A DNA stretch of 60,000 nt, from contig NC_088307.1 of NCBI RefSeq assembly GCF_032854445.1, positions 25,247,953 to 25,307,952 of the forward strand. The letters run 5' to 3'. The DNA is from Liolophura sinensis (lineage: Eukaryota > Mollusca > Polyplacophora > Chitonida > Chitonidae). The position numbers and the translations under genes are program-made. This document shows positions 23,850 through 35,605 of this stretch, one piece after another. The notes beneath the pieces were generated by a model, which was not told the DNA's origin, made no database searches, and saw nothing but the letters and a program-made list of their open reading frames with translations. The number at the start of each line of letters is the position of its first letter. Position 1 is the first letter of the stretch.

Positions 23850-25372
23850 ATGATCATAAACATAAGCCATGCATGATCCTAACCATAATCCCTTTATAAG
23901 CCTTTCATAATCCTAAACATAAGCCATACATAATCCTAAACATGAGCCATGCATGATCATAAACATGAGCCATGCATGATCCTAAACATAAGCCATGCAT
24001 GATTGTAAACATAAGCCATACATAATCATACACATGAGCCTTGCATGATCCTAAACATAAGCCATGCATGATTCTAAACATAAGCCATACATAATTCTAA
24101 ACATAAGCCATGCATGATCCTTCACATAAGCCTTGCATAATCCTAAACATGAGCCATGCATGATCATAAACATAAGCCATGCATGATCATAAACATGAGC
24201 CATGCACGATCCTAAACATAAGCCATACTTAATCCTGAACATAAGCTTAAATGATCCTACACAAGAGCCATGAATGATCCTACACATGTGCCATGAATGA
24301 TCCTACACATAAGCAATTCATGATCCTACACATGAGCCATGCATGACCCTTAACATGAACCATGCATGATTCTAAACGTAAGTCATTCCTACCCATGAGC
24401 CATGAATGATCCCTACACGAGCCAAGAATTATCCTACACATGAGTCATGCATGATCCTAAACATAAGCTGTGCATGATCTTAAACAAAAGCCATGCATGA
24501 TCTTAAACATGAGCCATGTATGATCCTAACCATAATCCCTTTATAAGCCTTTCATAATCCTAAACATGAACCATGCATGATCCTAAACATGAGCCATGCA
24601 TGATCCTAAAGATAAGCCATGCATGATCATAAACATAAGCCATGCATGATCCTAAACATAAGCCAAACATAATCCTAACATAAGCCTTGCATAATCCTAA
24701 ACATGAGCCATGCATGATCATAAACATGAGCCATGCATGATCCTAAACATAAGCCATGCATGACCCTAAACATAAGCCATACATAATCATACAGATGAGC
24801 CTGGCATGATCCTAAACATAAGGCATGCATGATTGTAAACATAAGCCATACATAATTCTAACCATAAGCCCTGCATGATCCTACAAATAAGCCATGCACG
24901 ATCGTACACATGAGCCATGATTGATCTCTAACATGAGGCATGCATGATCCTATAGATAAGCCATGCATGATCATAAACATAAGCCATGCATAATCCTAAA
25001 CATAAGCCATGCATGATCCTACACATGAGCCATAAATGATCTTTCACATGAGCCATGAATGACCCTACATATGTGCCATGAATGATCCTACAAATAAGCC
25101 ATGAATGATCTACACAAGAGTCATGAATGATCCTACACATGTGCCATGAATGATCCTACACATGAGCCATGCATGATCCTAAACATGAGCCATGCATGAT
25201 TCTAAACATAAGCCATACATGATCCTACCCATTAGCCATGAATGATCCTACACGAGCCAAGAATTATCCTACACATGAGCCATGCATGATCCTAAAGAAA
25301 AGCTGTGCATGATCTTAAACAAAAGCCATGCATGATCTTAAACATGAGCCATGTATGATCCTAACCATAATC
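23850..25372 (+). repeat. 23-bp minisatellite, about 65 copies, with higher-order structure
   Basis: Unit CATGCATGATCCTAAACATA plus AGC, with variants (ACACATGAGC, CATACATAATC). Longer blocks recur: an odd segment with CATAATCCCTTTATAAGCC is at 23884 and 24531 (647 bp apart), and one with AAGCTGTGCATGATCTTAAA is at 24475 and 25300 (825 bp apart). The array is cut by a SINE-A at 25373. Confidence 0.93.
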
Positions 25373-25562
25373 CTTTACTTATTTGACTGGTGTTTTACGT
25401 CGTACTCAGTAATATTTCACTTATACGACGGCAGCCAGCATTGTGGTAGGAGCGAACCGGGCAGAGCCCGCGGAGGAAGTCGGTTGCTGACAAACCTTCC
25501 CGTATTGCCCGCACGAGCTGGTTTTGAACTCACAGCAACCGCATTGGTGCGAGTTTATCGTT
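25373..25562 (-). mobile_element. SINE-A, most of the body
   Basis: On the plus strand it starts at the tail (GTGTTTTACGTCGTACTCAG), then TTATACGACGGCAGCCAGCA, and reaches the B-box region (TTTTGAACTCACAGC). It sits at the 3' boundary of the 23-bp array. Confidence 0.85.
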
Positions 25563-25636
25563 CATCCAAATATGTATAAATATAAATAAAAAACCCCAAA
25601 AGAGCGTTTTTCAACTTTCCACATCTGTGTTCCGAT

Positions 25637-25940
25637 TGCAGTTTCGATAGGGAGACCTGGGATCAAATCCGGGTAGGGTCAAACCAAAAACTTTAAAAAT
25701 GGTACTGTGCTTGGCATTCAGCACTGAGACATTAGAACAAGAAAACATGACTGGCTGGTCCGATGCCAGTAAAATGTGACATCGTGGGGTGTCATGTCTG
25801 GTGTCATCGGCATGATTCTTCACTTGTGGCAGCAACTTCTCCCTGCCACGAGAAGACACAGCATATTTACACACACCTAACGATTCCACGCCAACATATG
25901 ACTGGAGAAAAAAATTGTACAATGTAAAACGAAAAGCATG
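25637..25940 (+). mobile_element. SINE-B, near full length
   Basis: The head includes GATCAAATCCGGGTAGGGTC (B-box-like). It is followed by AGCACTGAGACATTAGAAC, GGGGTGTCATGTCTGGTG and CCCTGCCACGAGAAGACAC. The tail is decayed (AATGTAAAACGAAAAGCATG). Confidence 0.8.
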
Positions 25941-26727
25941 TATACATTACACATATATTACACGTAAAGCGCTGTGCCAATCCTGTACGAAAACGTACTA
26001 TCCCATTTGTTTTATATAGATGAATTTTTATCACCATGCTTAACATTTTTATTCTGTATTTTAAAAAAAACATATGTTATTTAATGACTTTAACGCAAAA
26101 GTACTTTTACGTGTGTATTTTTACGCACATTTATTTACATTTTGATTTACAACCATTGTACATGTATATTACGCTGTGTACCCAACATGCATGAAAAGCG
26201 CCCATCCTTTTTGTACAGCATTATCTGATTAAATAAATAATATTATTAATTTGTGTTATCATTATTATGTATTAGACGTAAACTTAATCAAGCATGTTTG
26301 CTTTCAACGCAAAATAGATCACTTTCTGAGTAAAGTGATTCCCTGCATTTGTGATAAAATCACAAATACATGGTGACTATATCAGTGTTGGGTGGTGTTT
26401 GGGATATTGACGTGAGCCAGTCCTCTGAGGTGACTGTTTACCTCCCAACCACTTGGGTGATCTACGAAACTTCTGTGCATCATTTTCAGGTTATTCTATC
26501 AAAAAAAAAATAATAATAATAAATAAATAAAAATGAAATAAAATGAAGAGAAAAGGGGAGAAAATGTAGCTGCCAAGAGAATTCTGGTTCTGTTCTTCTC
26601 TGGAGCAAGCAAACCGTGCAGTGTCAGGTGTTAAAGACCAAGTGGGGTTTACCCGTTGTTGAATCTTGAAAAAAATACTGTTTGAATTTTTTTACAGCTA
26701 AATAAAGAGCTGTCCAAAGATTCTTCC
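25941..26727. other. Unassigned AT-rich DNA
   Basis: No gene or element recognised. A short A/TAA-rich stretch lies at 26500-26550. Confidence 0.5.
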
Positions 26728-27107
26728 AATTGACACTGGTGACATAGTCCGGTAGGACACTGGTCACATAGTCCTGTAGGACACTGGTCAAATAGTCCGG
26801 TAGGACACTGGTCACATAGTCGGGAGGACACTAGTCACTTAGTCCGGTAGGACGCTGGTGGACCATAGTCCGGTAGGACACTGGTCACATAGTCCTGTAG
26901 GACACTGGTCACATGGTCCTGTAGGACACTGGTCACATAGTCCGGTAGGACACTGGTCACATAGTCCGGTAGGACACTGGTCACATAGTCCGGGAGGACA
27001 CTGGTCACCATAGTCCGCTAGGACACTGGTCAAATAGTCCGGTAGGACACTGGTCACATAGTCCGGTAGGACACTGGTCACATAGTCCTGTAGGACACTG
27101 GTCACAT
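26728..27107 (+). repeat. 24-bp minisatellite, about 16 copies
   Basis: Unit GGTCACATAGTCCGGTAGGA plus CACT. Copies are very similar and two carry small insertions (near 26860 and 27005), so the array looks young. It ends directly at a truncated SINE-A. Confidence 0.95.
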
Positions 27108-27205
27108 AATGCTGGCCGCCGTCGTATAAGTGAAATATTCTTGAGTACGGCGTAAAAGACCAATTAAATAAATGATAAATAATAATAATAATATAATAAT
27201 AAATA
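27108..27205 (+). mobile_element. SINE-A 3' fragment
   Basis: ATAATGCTGGCCGCCGTCGT, then TATAAGTGAAATATTCTTGA, the GTACGGCGTAAAAGACC end and an A/T-rich simple tail. The 5' boundary coincides with the last unit of the 24-bp array. Confidence 0.85.
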
Positions 27206-27696
27206 ACAGGTAATTTACAGGTATCATGATACCCAGGTTACAAGAATTTTAACATTATTAATGTGGGGCACAAAACCTAAAAGTGTTCATTTCACACCAC
27301 AAAATGTTAAATTACAACATGGTTTTATCAATTTTGTACAGTGTTAAATTTCTAACACCTTAGAAAGTGTCAATTTACCAGTGTAAACACTTTCTATCCC
27401 CGCTACTGCAAAAATGTTGAATTTAACATTTTAACATTTCAACTTTTACGGGGCTTGTTAATATTACTCACAAAAAACTAATGTTTCGCTCTTGTTAAAA
27501 AAGAGGAACTTTTACACATTTGAGGGTTTAATCCGATCTAGAAAGGTATCAAAGGCGACGGTACTAACAATTCCAGGTACAGGGAACACCTTAGGGAAAC
27601 TGCCGTATTATCGCTTGACATATGTTAAGACAAGTCGTAGTGTGTCAAGTTAATTGTAGTAAGTCACCTTAGACAACAACTAGAGTAGCTGACAAC
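27206..27696. other. Unassigned AT-rich DNA with short inverted segments
   Basis: Segments such as AATGTTAAATT and AATTTAACATTT around 27290-27460 suggest a decayed foldback element. No gene is seen. Confidence 0.35.
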
Positions 27697-28030
27697 TTCA
27701 GGGGTTACAGTGTTACAACGTCCGCCTCGAAGTCGCGGAAGATCAAACCCGGGTCGGGTCAAAACCAAAGGCTTTATAAATGGTACTTGTTACTGCCTCG
27801 TTTGGCGTTCAGTACTAAGAGGCTAGACCAAGATAACAGGACTGGTTGGCTCGGTGTCTGTATTTTATGTGACTGGATGGGGTGTCATGTCTGGTGTCTT
27901 CGGCATGAAGCTTCAGTGACGACAGCACTTTGGCAGCATGGACTCGCCCTGCCACAAGAAGACACCGTATATTTCTATGCACACACCCACTGACTCCCCG
28001 TTTACATATGTTCAGTGCGACGTAAATTAC
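27697..28030 (+). mobile_element. SINE-B, best preserved copy
   Basis: The tRNA-like head is visible (GGGTTACAGTGTTACAACG, CTCGAAGTCGCGG, then AGATCAAACCCGGGTC as B-box). The common body follows (TTTGGCAGCATGGACTCGCC; CACAAGAAGACACCG), then a decayed tail. This copy shows that SINE-B is tRNA-derived. Confidence 0.82.
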
Positions 28031-28084
28031 CTCTAGCGTACATACATAAACAGATACACACAGAACAACCAGTCTATGGTGGGG

Positions 28085-28250
28085 AACGGTTTAATTTGCT
28101 ATTGTTAAAGCATTTGCATGAACAGTTAGCTATAAAATAAAGCGGAAAATGAGGTAAATTGACAAGAGGTCGTATTTCACCTTGTATACATGTGATCATT
28201 TGCCAGTTATCACACTGTCGTCGCTGCAGAGGTTTTACTATCAATGCTGG
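28085..28250 (+). mobile_element. Family R fragment
   Basis: Ordered blocks: AGCATTTGCATGAACAGTTA, GAGGTAAATTGACAAGAGG, CATGTGATCATTTGCCAG and TATCACACTGTCGTCGCTGC. The 78-bp array follows about 100 bp downstream. Confidence 0.6.
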
Positions 28251-28351
28251 TTGGTAACATATAAGTTTTCAAGGAAGCAGGAATAACATGTTGATGTTAT
28301 AAAATGAATGCGTAGCTTAGGCCCTATAGTTCCGGGGACAAACATGAAACA

Positions 28352-28821
28352 TATCGTCATAGTGTTTAAACCGTCTGTCTATATATGCCAGCAAGAGTGC
28401 TATACTCTTTGAGCATCGAATTTAGGAAACAATGTCACATGGTTTAAACCGTCTGTCTATATATGCCAACTAAGTGCTATGCTCTTTGGGCATCGAATTT
28501 AGGAAACAACGCACAGGGTTTAAACCCATCTGTCCTATATATGCCAACAAAGTGCTATACTCTTTGGGCATCGAATTTAGGAAACAATGTCACAGGGTTT
28601 AAAACCGTCTGTCTATATATGCCAACAAAGTGCTATACTCTTTGGGCATCGAATTTAGGAAACAATGTCACAGGGTTTAAACCGTCTGTCTATATATTGC
28701 CAACAAAGTGCTATACACTTTGGGCATCGAATTTAGGAAACAATGTCACAGGGTTTAAACCGTCTGTCTATATATGCCAACAAAAGTGCTATACTCTTTG
28801 GGCATCGAATTTAGGAAACAG
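28352..28821 (+). repeat. 78-bp minisatellite, six copies
   Basis: Units contain GTTTAAACCGTCTGTCTATA, TATGCCAACAAAGTGCTATA, then CTCTTTGGGCATCGAATTTA. Copies differ by only a few bases, indicating recent amplification. Confidence 0.95.
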
Positions 28822-30224
28822 TGAGTGATGACGTTTTTCGCAGTATTGTCGACACACTATATAGTTTGTTTAATTAATAACTTGTGGACGTATAGATTGA
28901 AAACATCATGTCTCATAGGGGCTATACAGGGTAAGGTATACATGTAAGCCTAAATGTATACGCCATATGGAAGACTTGTCGGTGTTTGCATTGCTCAACA
29001 AAAAACAAAAGGTCGACAATCTCGGTGTTTTCAGCACACACATAAATTGTGGATTGAGCGCAATACAAGTCACGTGACCGCTGATAGACTTACACGGTAA
29101 GGCATACGGTTCGCCATATCTGAAGTCAAACTTAGCTGTTCCTGACAAGGGACTGGGGTAAAAGGATGACACATGCTGACAAAGAGTTAAGTGTTTAAGT
29201 TTTCTGCGTGATTCGAGATTGAATCCAACATAGATGAAAAAGTGAAAGCCAACTGTTTAATTAAGGAGATTGTGAACTTATCAGACAGCGTTTGCTTGCG
29301 ACAAAAAGGTCCTTTCATGTCCGACACCTTGTCACAAATTACTGCCATTAAGTCCAACAACACCTAGGTGTTTTGTTACGCATGATTCACGTCTTTGCAT
29401 TTCCGGTATGTGCACTATCCCTCTGTAGACTGTGTAGTGAAGAACAAATAATGTAGGCAAAAAAGCAAATAAAGCTATACCGGTACACATATATGTAGGT
29501 TTTTGTTATCAGCTGATAGCGTGCTTTCCCTTTGTTTTTAAAAGGGCTATAGGGACCTACGTGTGTATTTAGCGTGCAATCTTTCTACAAGCATTTGAGT
29601 GTGCCCTGTATGTAGTTTTACCCCATAGTACCCATCGCTCCATGGACCCAGTATCAACCAAGGTATTAAAGCCATTCCGCACAAGTACATGTGGTATTAT
29701 AGTATTCCGGAAGTTAAAAAACGTGCATTTCGAAAGTACGGTTTATACAGCTCACTGTCATACTAACATTAACATCTAAAAACCGTACGTTGAAAGTGTG
29801 CCTCTCAGCAATGCGACAGGCGTGAGTTCAAGCCCTACTCATTCCGGATAACAAGCTATTTGGCTTATGTTTTTTCCCCACCTAATTCTGCTTAAGCCAT
29901 GTTGTTTGAGTATGTGTAAAAGTTGTAACTATATAAGCATTTGCATGCACAGTTAGAATAAAACCGATAAAGAAATCAGATATCGTGATGCGCAAGAACT
30001 GGATTCGAACACGCGACCTCATTGGTCAAGGATCTGGCAGACAACGAGATAATGCTTTAATCGTACTGACCATTATCTATGTGATTGTTGTTTAAAGCCA
30101 TACTCAAAAATTTTGACTTGTAGAATGGGAGGCTGTATTGGCGGAGGAAACCGAATTGTCCGGGATAAACCACAGACCACTGTCATGTTATTGACAAACT
30201 TTCCTTTTTGTAACGCAGGTGTGT
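28822..30224. other. Unassigned intergenic DNA with repeat scraps
   Basis: No supported gene. A family R scrap lies at 29882-29970 (TAATTCTGCTTAAGCCATG; ATAAGCATTTGCATGCACAG). SINE-A-like head scraps lie near 29805-29852 on the plus strand and 29980-30060 on the minus strand (GGATTCGAACACGCGACCTC, an inverted B-box). The latter resembles a tRNA gene only locally. Confidence 0.45.
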
Positions 30225-30327
30225 ATATTTCTTTAGTTATTTGTGTTTTACGCCGTACTCAAGAATATTTCATTTATACGACGGCGGCCAGCATTATGGT
30301 GGGAGGAAACTGAGCAGAGCGCATGGA
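30225..30327 (-). mobile_element. SINE-A 3' fragment
   Basis: Reversed tail GTGTTTTACGCCGTACTCAA, then TTATACGACGGCGGCCAGCA and TTATGGTGGGAGGAAAC. Confidence 0.8.
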
Positions 30328-30524
30328 AGTGTAAGCATCATCAGTAAACATTATCGATCATCCAGCTAGAAACCATCTTTCATGACTGTTGTATGGAAGC
30401 CGGGCATCTCGCCCTGCGGGCCGCGGAGAGTGTGGGAAGGGTTCCTACGTATATGAAATTTTAACCTTGAGCCGCTCAGGGATAACGATTCTGCGAAAAA
30501 AAAAAAAAACTATCAAGGGATGTC

Positions 30525-30740
30525 GTGGAGTGATGTCACAAAAAGCGTCACAAAAAGGCGTCATGGAATGCAGCGTCGCAAAAACGCACCATGGAATGCG
30601 GCATCATAAAAACGCGCCGTGGAGTGCACCCTCACAAAAAACGCGCCGTGGAATGCTGCGTCACAAAACAGCGCCATGGAATGGTGTGTCAATGCTGCGT
30701 CACAAAAACACGCCATGAAATGCACCGTCACAAATTAAAA
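30525..30740 (+). repeat. ~27-bp minisatellite, about eight copies
   Basis: Degenerate units of GCGTCACAAAAACGCGCCAT followed by GGAATGC. Unit length varies from about 24 to 29 bp. It lies next to an A run at 30496-30509. Confidence 0.85.
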
Positions 30741-30845
30741 TGGCGCGGTTTCCCTGAAACTGATGATGTGGTCAGCGTCATCAGCCAGATGGTACATTTG
30801 GACTTTTTTCATCTTTAGAGATAAAAGAGTTCGCACTCTTGTTCA

Positions 30846-31086
30846 CTTCAGCGTGGCTCAGTTGGTTAGTGCGCTAGCGCAGCGTAATGCTCCAGGAGCC
30901 TCTCACCAATGCGGTCGCTGTGAGTTGAAGTCTAGCTCATGCTGGCTTTCTCCCCGGCCGTACATGGGAAGGTCTGCCAGAATTTCCTCCCACCATAATG
31001 CTGGCTGCCGTCGTATAAGTGGACTATTTCTTGAGTACGGCGTAAAACACCAATCATATAAATAAATAAATAAATAAATAAATAAA
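30846..31086 (+). mobile_element. SINE-A, full length with clear tRNA-like head
   Basis: A-box-like TGGCTCAGTTGGTTAGTGCG at the 5' end, the B-box region GTGAGTTGAAGTCTAGC, a shortened body, and the tail TTCTTGAGTACGGCGTAAAA with (AAAT)n. Best evidence that SINE-A derives from a tRNA. Confidence 0.88.
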
Positions 31087-32162
31087 TATATAGCCTATTC
31101 AGATTTCTTAAACAATAGTTGTGAGGACGTGGTCCCCATCAGTGGCTAGTGTGTATCGATATTTTAATGCGTTTAATCAACCGATGACAACTGATGAGTT
31201 TTGATCCCCGGCCCATCATGGACTTGGAGAGCAGTGGAGGTGCATGGTATACTGTAAGGAATCAGAGGGACGGCCTAAAAGACGACCTACCCTAACGGTC
31301 GATGGCGGCCTGTCAATTTGGGGTTGGCCTATTGTCGGTCGTCAGGGTAGGCTGTCCGTAATCAGCAATGGTTATGACCTAACCCTTGCCGAATTGCATC
31401 GCACATCGCACAGAATAACTCCACGAAGCTGATCGTCCTTCATCTGGCCTACGGTACCTAATAATTTTCCATCAACGACAATGGTAACGTTCAGTGCTGT
31501 AACTCAGCCTCAAGCATCCCGAGGCCAATAAGCAAGCCTTAGAAAGTTAGCCAAACAAATGCTGTTGAAAAATGCCGAGCGTCGAAATCTGGACGTTCCT
31601 ATGCCATCAGCTGGGAAGGGTATTCATCGTGCTGAATTAGATCACCGTGTTGGACAGTTGCAATCAAAGCGCAAATGAGATACGTACGTTATTATCGACA
31701 GCTGATATTATAGCATGATAAACGTACATAGTTTCAATATTGATTTCACTTAGTTGCCTAGAACATACCTTGAGACCTTGAAACATAATCGAAAACTGCA
31801 TCTCTTTGCATGAATCCGTCTTATTTTCGTACTTTATATACTTTCTTAGTTCTTTGGTAGTTTATGTTGAAAGCCGTTTTGGGAATTAACCTTGCGATTA
31901 TTGATTTGGAACGTCCATCTTGGTTGACGACTGGTATACGAATGTCTTGTTTCGAAGCATAGATACATATACATAGCAGCATCGAACGTCATTCGCAACC
32001 TCATCACTGAACCGCATACCTTCTCGCAGAGAATTTCAAACTTTCATCAATACAACTGATACCATGACAATTTCCATCATTTTCATACCATAATTTTATT
32101 CTCTATGTTGTACGCCTTTTATACGTTACACCCAAAATGCACAGATAAAAGAATTACAATTG
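31087..32162. other. Unassigned intergenic DNA
   Basis: No gene or known repeat recognised. The stretch 31255-31370 is GC-richer and partly self-complementary (ACGACCTACCCT with AGGGTAGGC), of unknown meaning. Confidence 0.4.
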
Positions 32163-32403
32163 ATTCTTTTATTTATTTGATTAGTGTTTTACTCCGTACT
32201 CAACAATATATCACGGTCAGCATTATGGAGGGAGGAAACCGGGCAGAACCTACGACTATCCGCAGGTTGCTGTCTGACCTTCCCACTTACGGCAGGAGCG
32301 GAAGTTAGCATGATCTTGACTTGAACTCACATCGACCGCACTCATCAGAGGTTCCTGGGACAATGAGCCGCGCTGACGTGCTAACCACCTCGGCTGGGAG
32401 GCC
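32163..32403 (-). mobile_element. SINE-A, nearly full length
   Basis: Reversed tail ATTAGTGTTTTACTCCGTAC, the body (GCAGGTTGCTGTCTGACCTT) and the head (TTGAACTCACATCGACCGCA; GTGCTAACCACCTCGGC). Confidence 0.85.
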
Positions 32404-33036
32404 TCGTATTACATTTCAAATCTGCAGTGCTAACAGAGAACGTCCACGCATACTTGTGCCTTTATTGCTGCTGACTGAGCAATGTGAACTATTCCGGAGA
32501 TCTAACCTTTTGATAAACACGACAGAACTTGAAGTACTTAGCATAGTTGTATGCAATCAACAACAGCTAACATTCGTCAAATCATTTTGAGAACAACGTG
32601 GTTTGTTCAGTTTCCGGTTTGTCAGGCGCATAACGCAGCTATTTTCCCACACGCACATAATTTCAGCATAAATCATCCTGTAATAAAGGAAATGAACACC
32701 CATTCAAACGAAAAATGAGAAGAATTTAATTCGCCTAGAAAATGTCTGAATTACATGCACGATGTGTTTAATAAAATAATTATGAAGACATTGCTGATTG
32801 TCCAATACACTCGAATGAAAGCTAACTATAGGGGTATTATAATATCGCTAGTGGGCTCATGTACTCATTTACTACTTGATCACTTTCGCATGACTTTTTA
32901 TTAGTTGTTTTAAATTTTAATAACATTTTCCATTTCACTCTCTATCTATTTTTTATATTATCTGTCAGCAATTATTGTTCTTCGGAATTTGGATTTAAGA
33001 TGACAATTTTAAAGTAATTAAACATGGCATGGAGTG
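32404..33036. other. Unassigned AT-rich DNA
   Basis: No gene or known repeat recognised. Confidence 0.5.
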
Positions 33037-33745
33037 ACGCATGGAAAATAATCCTTGTTTCATTATTTAGTTAAATGTGCTATGTAGCGATACGTGGTAA
33101 GTAATCGTTGTTTCAGTATTTAGTTAAATGTGCTATGTAGCGATACGTGGTAAGTAATCGTTGTTTCAGTATTTAGTTAAATGTGCGATGTAGCGATACG
33201 TGGTAAGTAATCGTTTCATTATTTAGTTAAATGTGCTATGTAGCGATACGTGGTAAGTAATCGTTGTTTCATTATTTAGTTAAATGTGCTATGTAGCGAT
33301 ACGTGGTAAGTAATCGTTGTTTCAGTGTTTAGTTAAATGTGCTATGTAGCGATACGTGGTAAGTAATCGTTGTTTCATTATTTAGTTAAATGTGCTATGT
33401 AGCGATACGTGGTAAGTAATCGTTGTTTCATTATTTAGTTAAATGTGCTATGTAGCGATACGTGGTAAGTAATCGTTTCATTATTTAGTTAAATGTGCTA
33501 TGTAGCGATACGTGGTAAGTAATCGTTGTTTCATTATTTAGTTAAATGTGCTATGTAGCGATACGTGGCAAGTAATCGTTGTTTCATTATTTAGTTAAAT
33601 GTGCTATGTAGCGATACGTGGTAAGTAATCGTTGTTTCATTATTTAGTTAAATGTGCTATGTAGCGATACGTGGTAAGTAATCCTTGTTTACATTGAATA
33701 TTTAGTTAAACATGCCATGGAGTGATCCGTGGTAAGTAGTCCTTC
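33037..33745 (+). repeat. 53-bp minisatellite, about 13 copies
   Basis: Units read ATTATTTAGTTAAATGTGCT, then ATGTAGCGATACGTGGTAAG, then TAATCGTTGTTTC. Three units lack GTT and are 50 bp. Nearly identical internally, with the first and last units diverged. Unrelated in sequence to the 53-bp array at 5811. Confidence 0.95.
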
Positions 33746-34011
33746 AGCTAATTAACATTTCTCCCTTCCCATGTGGAGTTATACAAAAGGCGACGCAGGT
33801 TCCATCGGTCCATGCATGCATCGCATTGCTACATGGTTTCATCGCTTTATCGCCATTAATGTTAGCTGAATTAGTGAAGAGAAGTAGAAACTTCTCACCC
33901 ACCACATTCATCCACGGTGACCAGATTAGCTTCGATCGGCGCCATATTGCGTAGCGATTCCTGTAATACAAGCACCATGGCTGCCTGGGTTGTAATGCTG
34001 ATACATCGAAA
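33746..34011. other. Unassigned intergenic DNA
   Basis: No supported gene. A minus-strand open frame at 33744-33971 has no recognisable content. Confidence 0.4.
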
Positions 34012-34172
34012 AGATGCTAGGGGGCGTAAAATTTGCGTTATCATATAAGCATTGACATGTACAGTTAGAAGATAACCCTAACTGAGGTAAATTGACAAGA
34101 GGCCGACTTTAACCTGTTACGTGTGACCATTTACCAGCTATATCACACTGCCGTCGCTGCTCTGGTTTTATG
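34012..34172 (+). mobile_element. Family R fragment
   Basis: Ordered blocks: GATGCTAGGGGGCGTAAAAT, ATATAAGCATTGACATGTAC, GAGGTAAATTGACAAGAGG, GTTACGTGTGACCATTTACC and CCGTCGCTGCTCTGGTTTTA. Confidence 0.65.
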
Positions 34173-34407
34173 TTCTTTAGTTGCTCGGCGTTAAGGAAAA
34201 AATTCAACCACGCTTGTGCAGTTAACAAGTAATTCGGTGGCATAAAATTAGTTCCTTTTGGTCAGTAAATGCACTGAACAAGGAAACTCGTAACCGTTCA
34301 TACACAATGTAGATACCAACGCTGATATGAAATACCACAGTGTTTTAGGAAAACTGGCTTTTGAGCCTAGGAACTTCCCATTGCCCTAATTCTTTTGGAC
34401 TGAGGCC

Positions 34408-34870
34408 TATAAATACCCCAGACCCATGCCGCGCGCCCTACTGTTGCCTCGCAGTCTCGTTGATGGCGTTAATTGGCGAGATTCACTGGGCCCAGCTCAT
34501 TCCGATGTATGAATCCAAATGCTGCCAGCTGCAGCAATAGAATACTGAACAACAATCAATGGAAGGCTAGGAACATATGTAGGTCTGGTATCAAAAGGGT
34601 TTTGTGTATACAGTGCATGCCTCAATGGCTGTTAACCCCACTCATGAGCCTCGTTCCGACCTCTGTATGTCCGTGTGTGTGTGTTCTGTGGCAGATCGAT
34701 GAAAGGCTCTGGCTGGCGGTATCGTTAATATTGGGCTGCATTCGAGGGTTTCATCTACTCCAGTCCAGCATTTCGAGCAGGGTTGTTACGGGCGCAGCGT
34801 GTTGAGCAAATCTACACATTCTCATATCGCACTGGCGCATCAACATGCATATGGTCGACACATTGAGGAG
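34408..34870 (+). promoter_or_regulatory. Candidate TATA box and first exon of an unidentified transcript
   Basis: TATAAATA lies at 34408-34415, followed by relatively GC-rich sequence. A 110-codon open frame runs 34473-34805, and a consensus donor GAGGAG|GTAAGT is at 34871. The frame matches no family I know and stops before the donor, so a non-coding or 5' UTR exon is as likely as a protein. A possible acceptor (CTGGTCTTGCAG) lies at 36555. Weak evidence. Confidence 0.22.
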
Positions 34871-35605
34871 GTAAGTTCACCAGTATTTTTTTCCCTTTCC
34901 TACATGTCTCTAGACACACTCGAATCCTGTTATCTAGATACAAAAACAATCGACGTTTAAGTCCATATAGACTTAGAGCTAACTTCAGACGAGGCGGAAA
35001 TGGGGAAAACGGTGTATTCTGTCTGGGTGGGCGAAGACTAGTAACTATCCCTTCTTACCACCTCCGAAACCCTTTTCAGTTATTCTGTACGATGTAGTAA
35101 ATATGGTAACCCGGGCCACATAGCCAAAATGAATCGGGGTGTCTTCTGCAGAGGTAACCAGTCCACCAAATTTAAATTATGCTAAGTTCTATATTATGCG
35201 CCATTCTAGCTTCCATAAAGCTAATCTTGTCTCCCAGGAAAATGCATATGGCCTTGTGTTGATCTCGTAGGCTTACCAGTTTGAAGTGGATAATGTGTTA
35301 AAAAAGGCCATCTGATAAAATTTCACAATCACAACTTTTCTTTCTTACTTTTAAGCTTAAAAGAATTGTTGTTTTTCTACTGTTATCGACTGCATTATGC
35401 AACAAATAATTATAACTCTGATTACTATACTGGGCAAATCTTGACGAATGACTGATTAACAATATGTCATTTGCTATAAAGCTTTAGGCTAATTGTCATA
35501 TCACAACAACCAACATGAAAACCGAAAGGAAAATCCCATACTTAAACTGACAAAAATATATCGTAACTGCAATCAACAAAAAAACAACAAATAATATAAT
35601 ATGTG
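34871..35605. other. Unassigned AT-rich DNA
   Basis: No repeat or coding segment recognised. It would be intron if the candidate exon upstream is real. Confidence 0.45.

Noticed and set aside
23850-27105. Minus-strand frames reading as MFRIMHGSC or CDQCPTGL repeats
   Set aside because: Translations of the 23-bp and 24-bp arrays, with no gene structure.
30846-30925. tRNA gene suggested by A- and B-box-like motifs
   Set aside because: The tRNA-like part is the head of SINE-A: it continues into the SINE body, recurs in many copies and does not fold into a complete cloverleaf by eye. The same holds for 23255-23317 (SINE-C) and 29980-30060.
34473-34805. 110-codon open frame as a protein gene
   Set aside because: No recognisable domain; kept only as part of a weak candidate exon.
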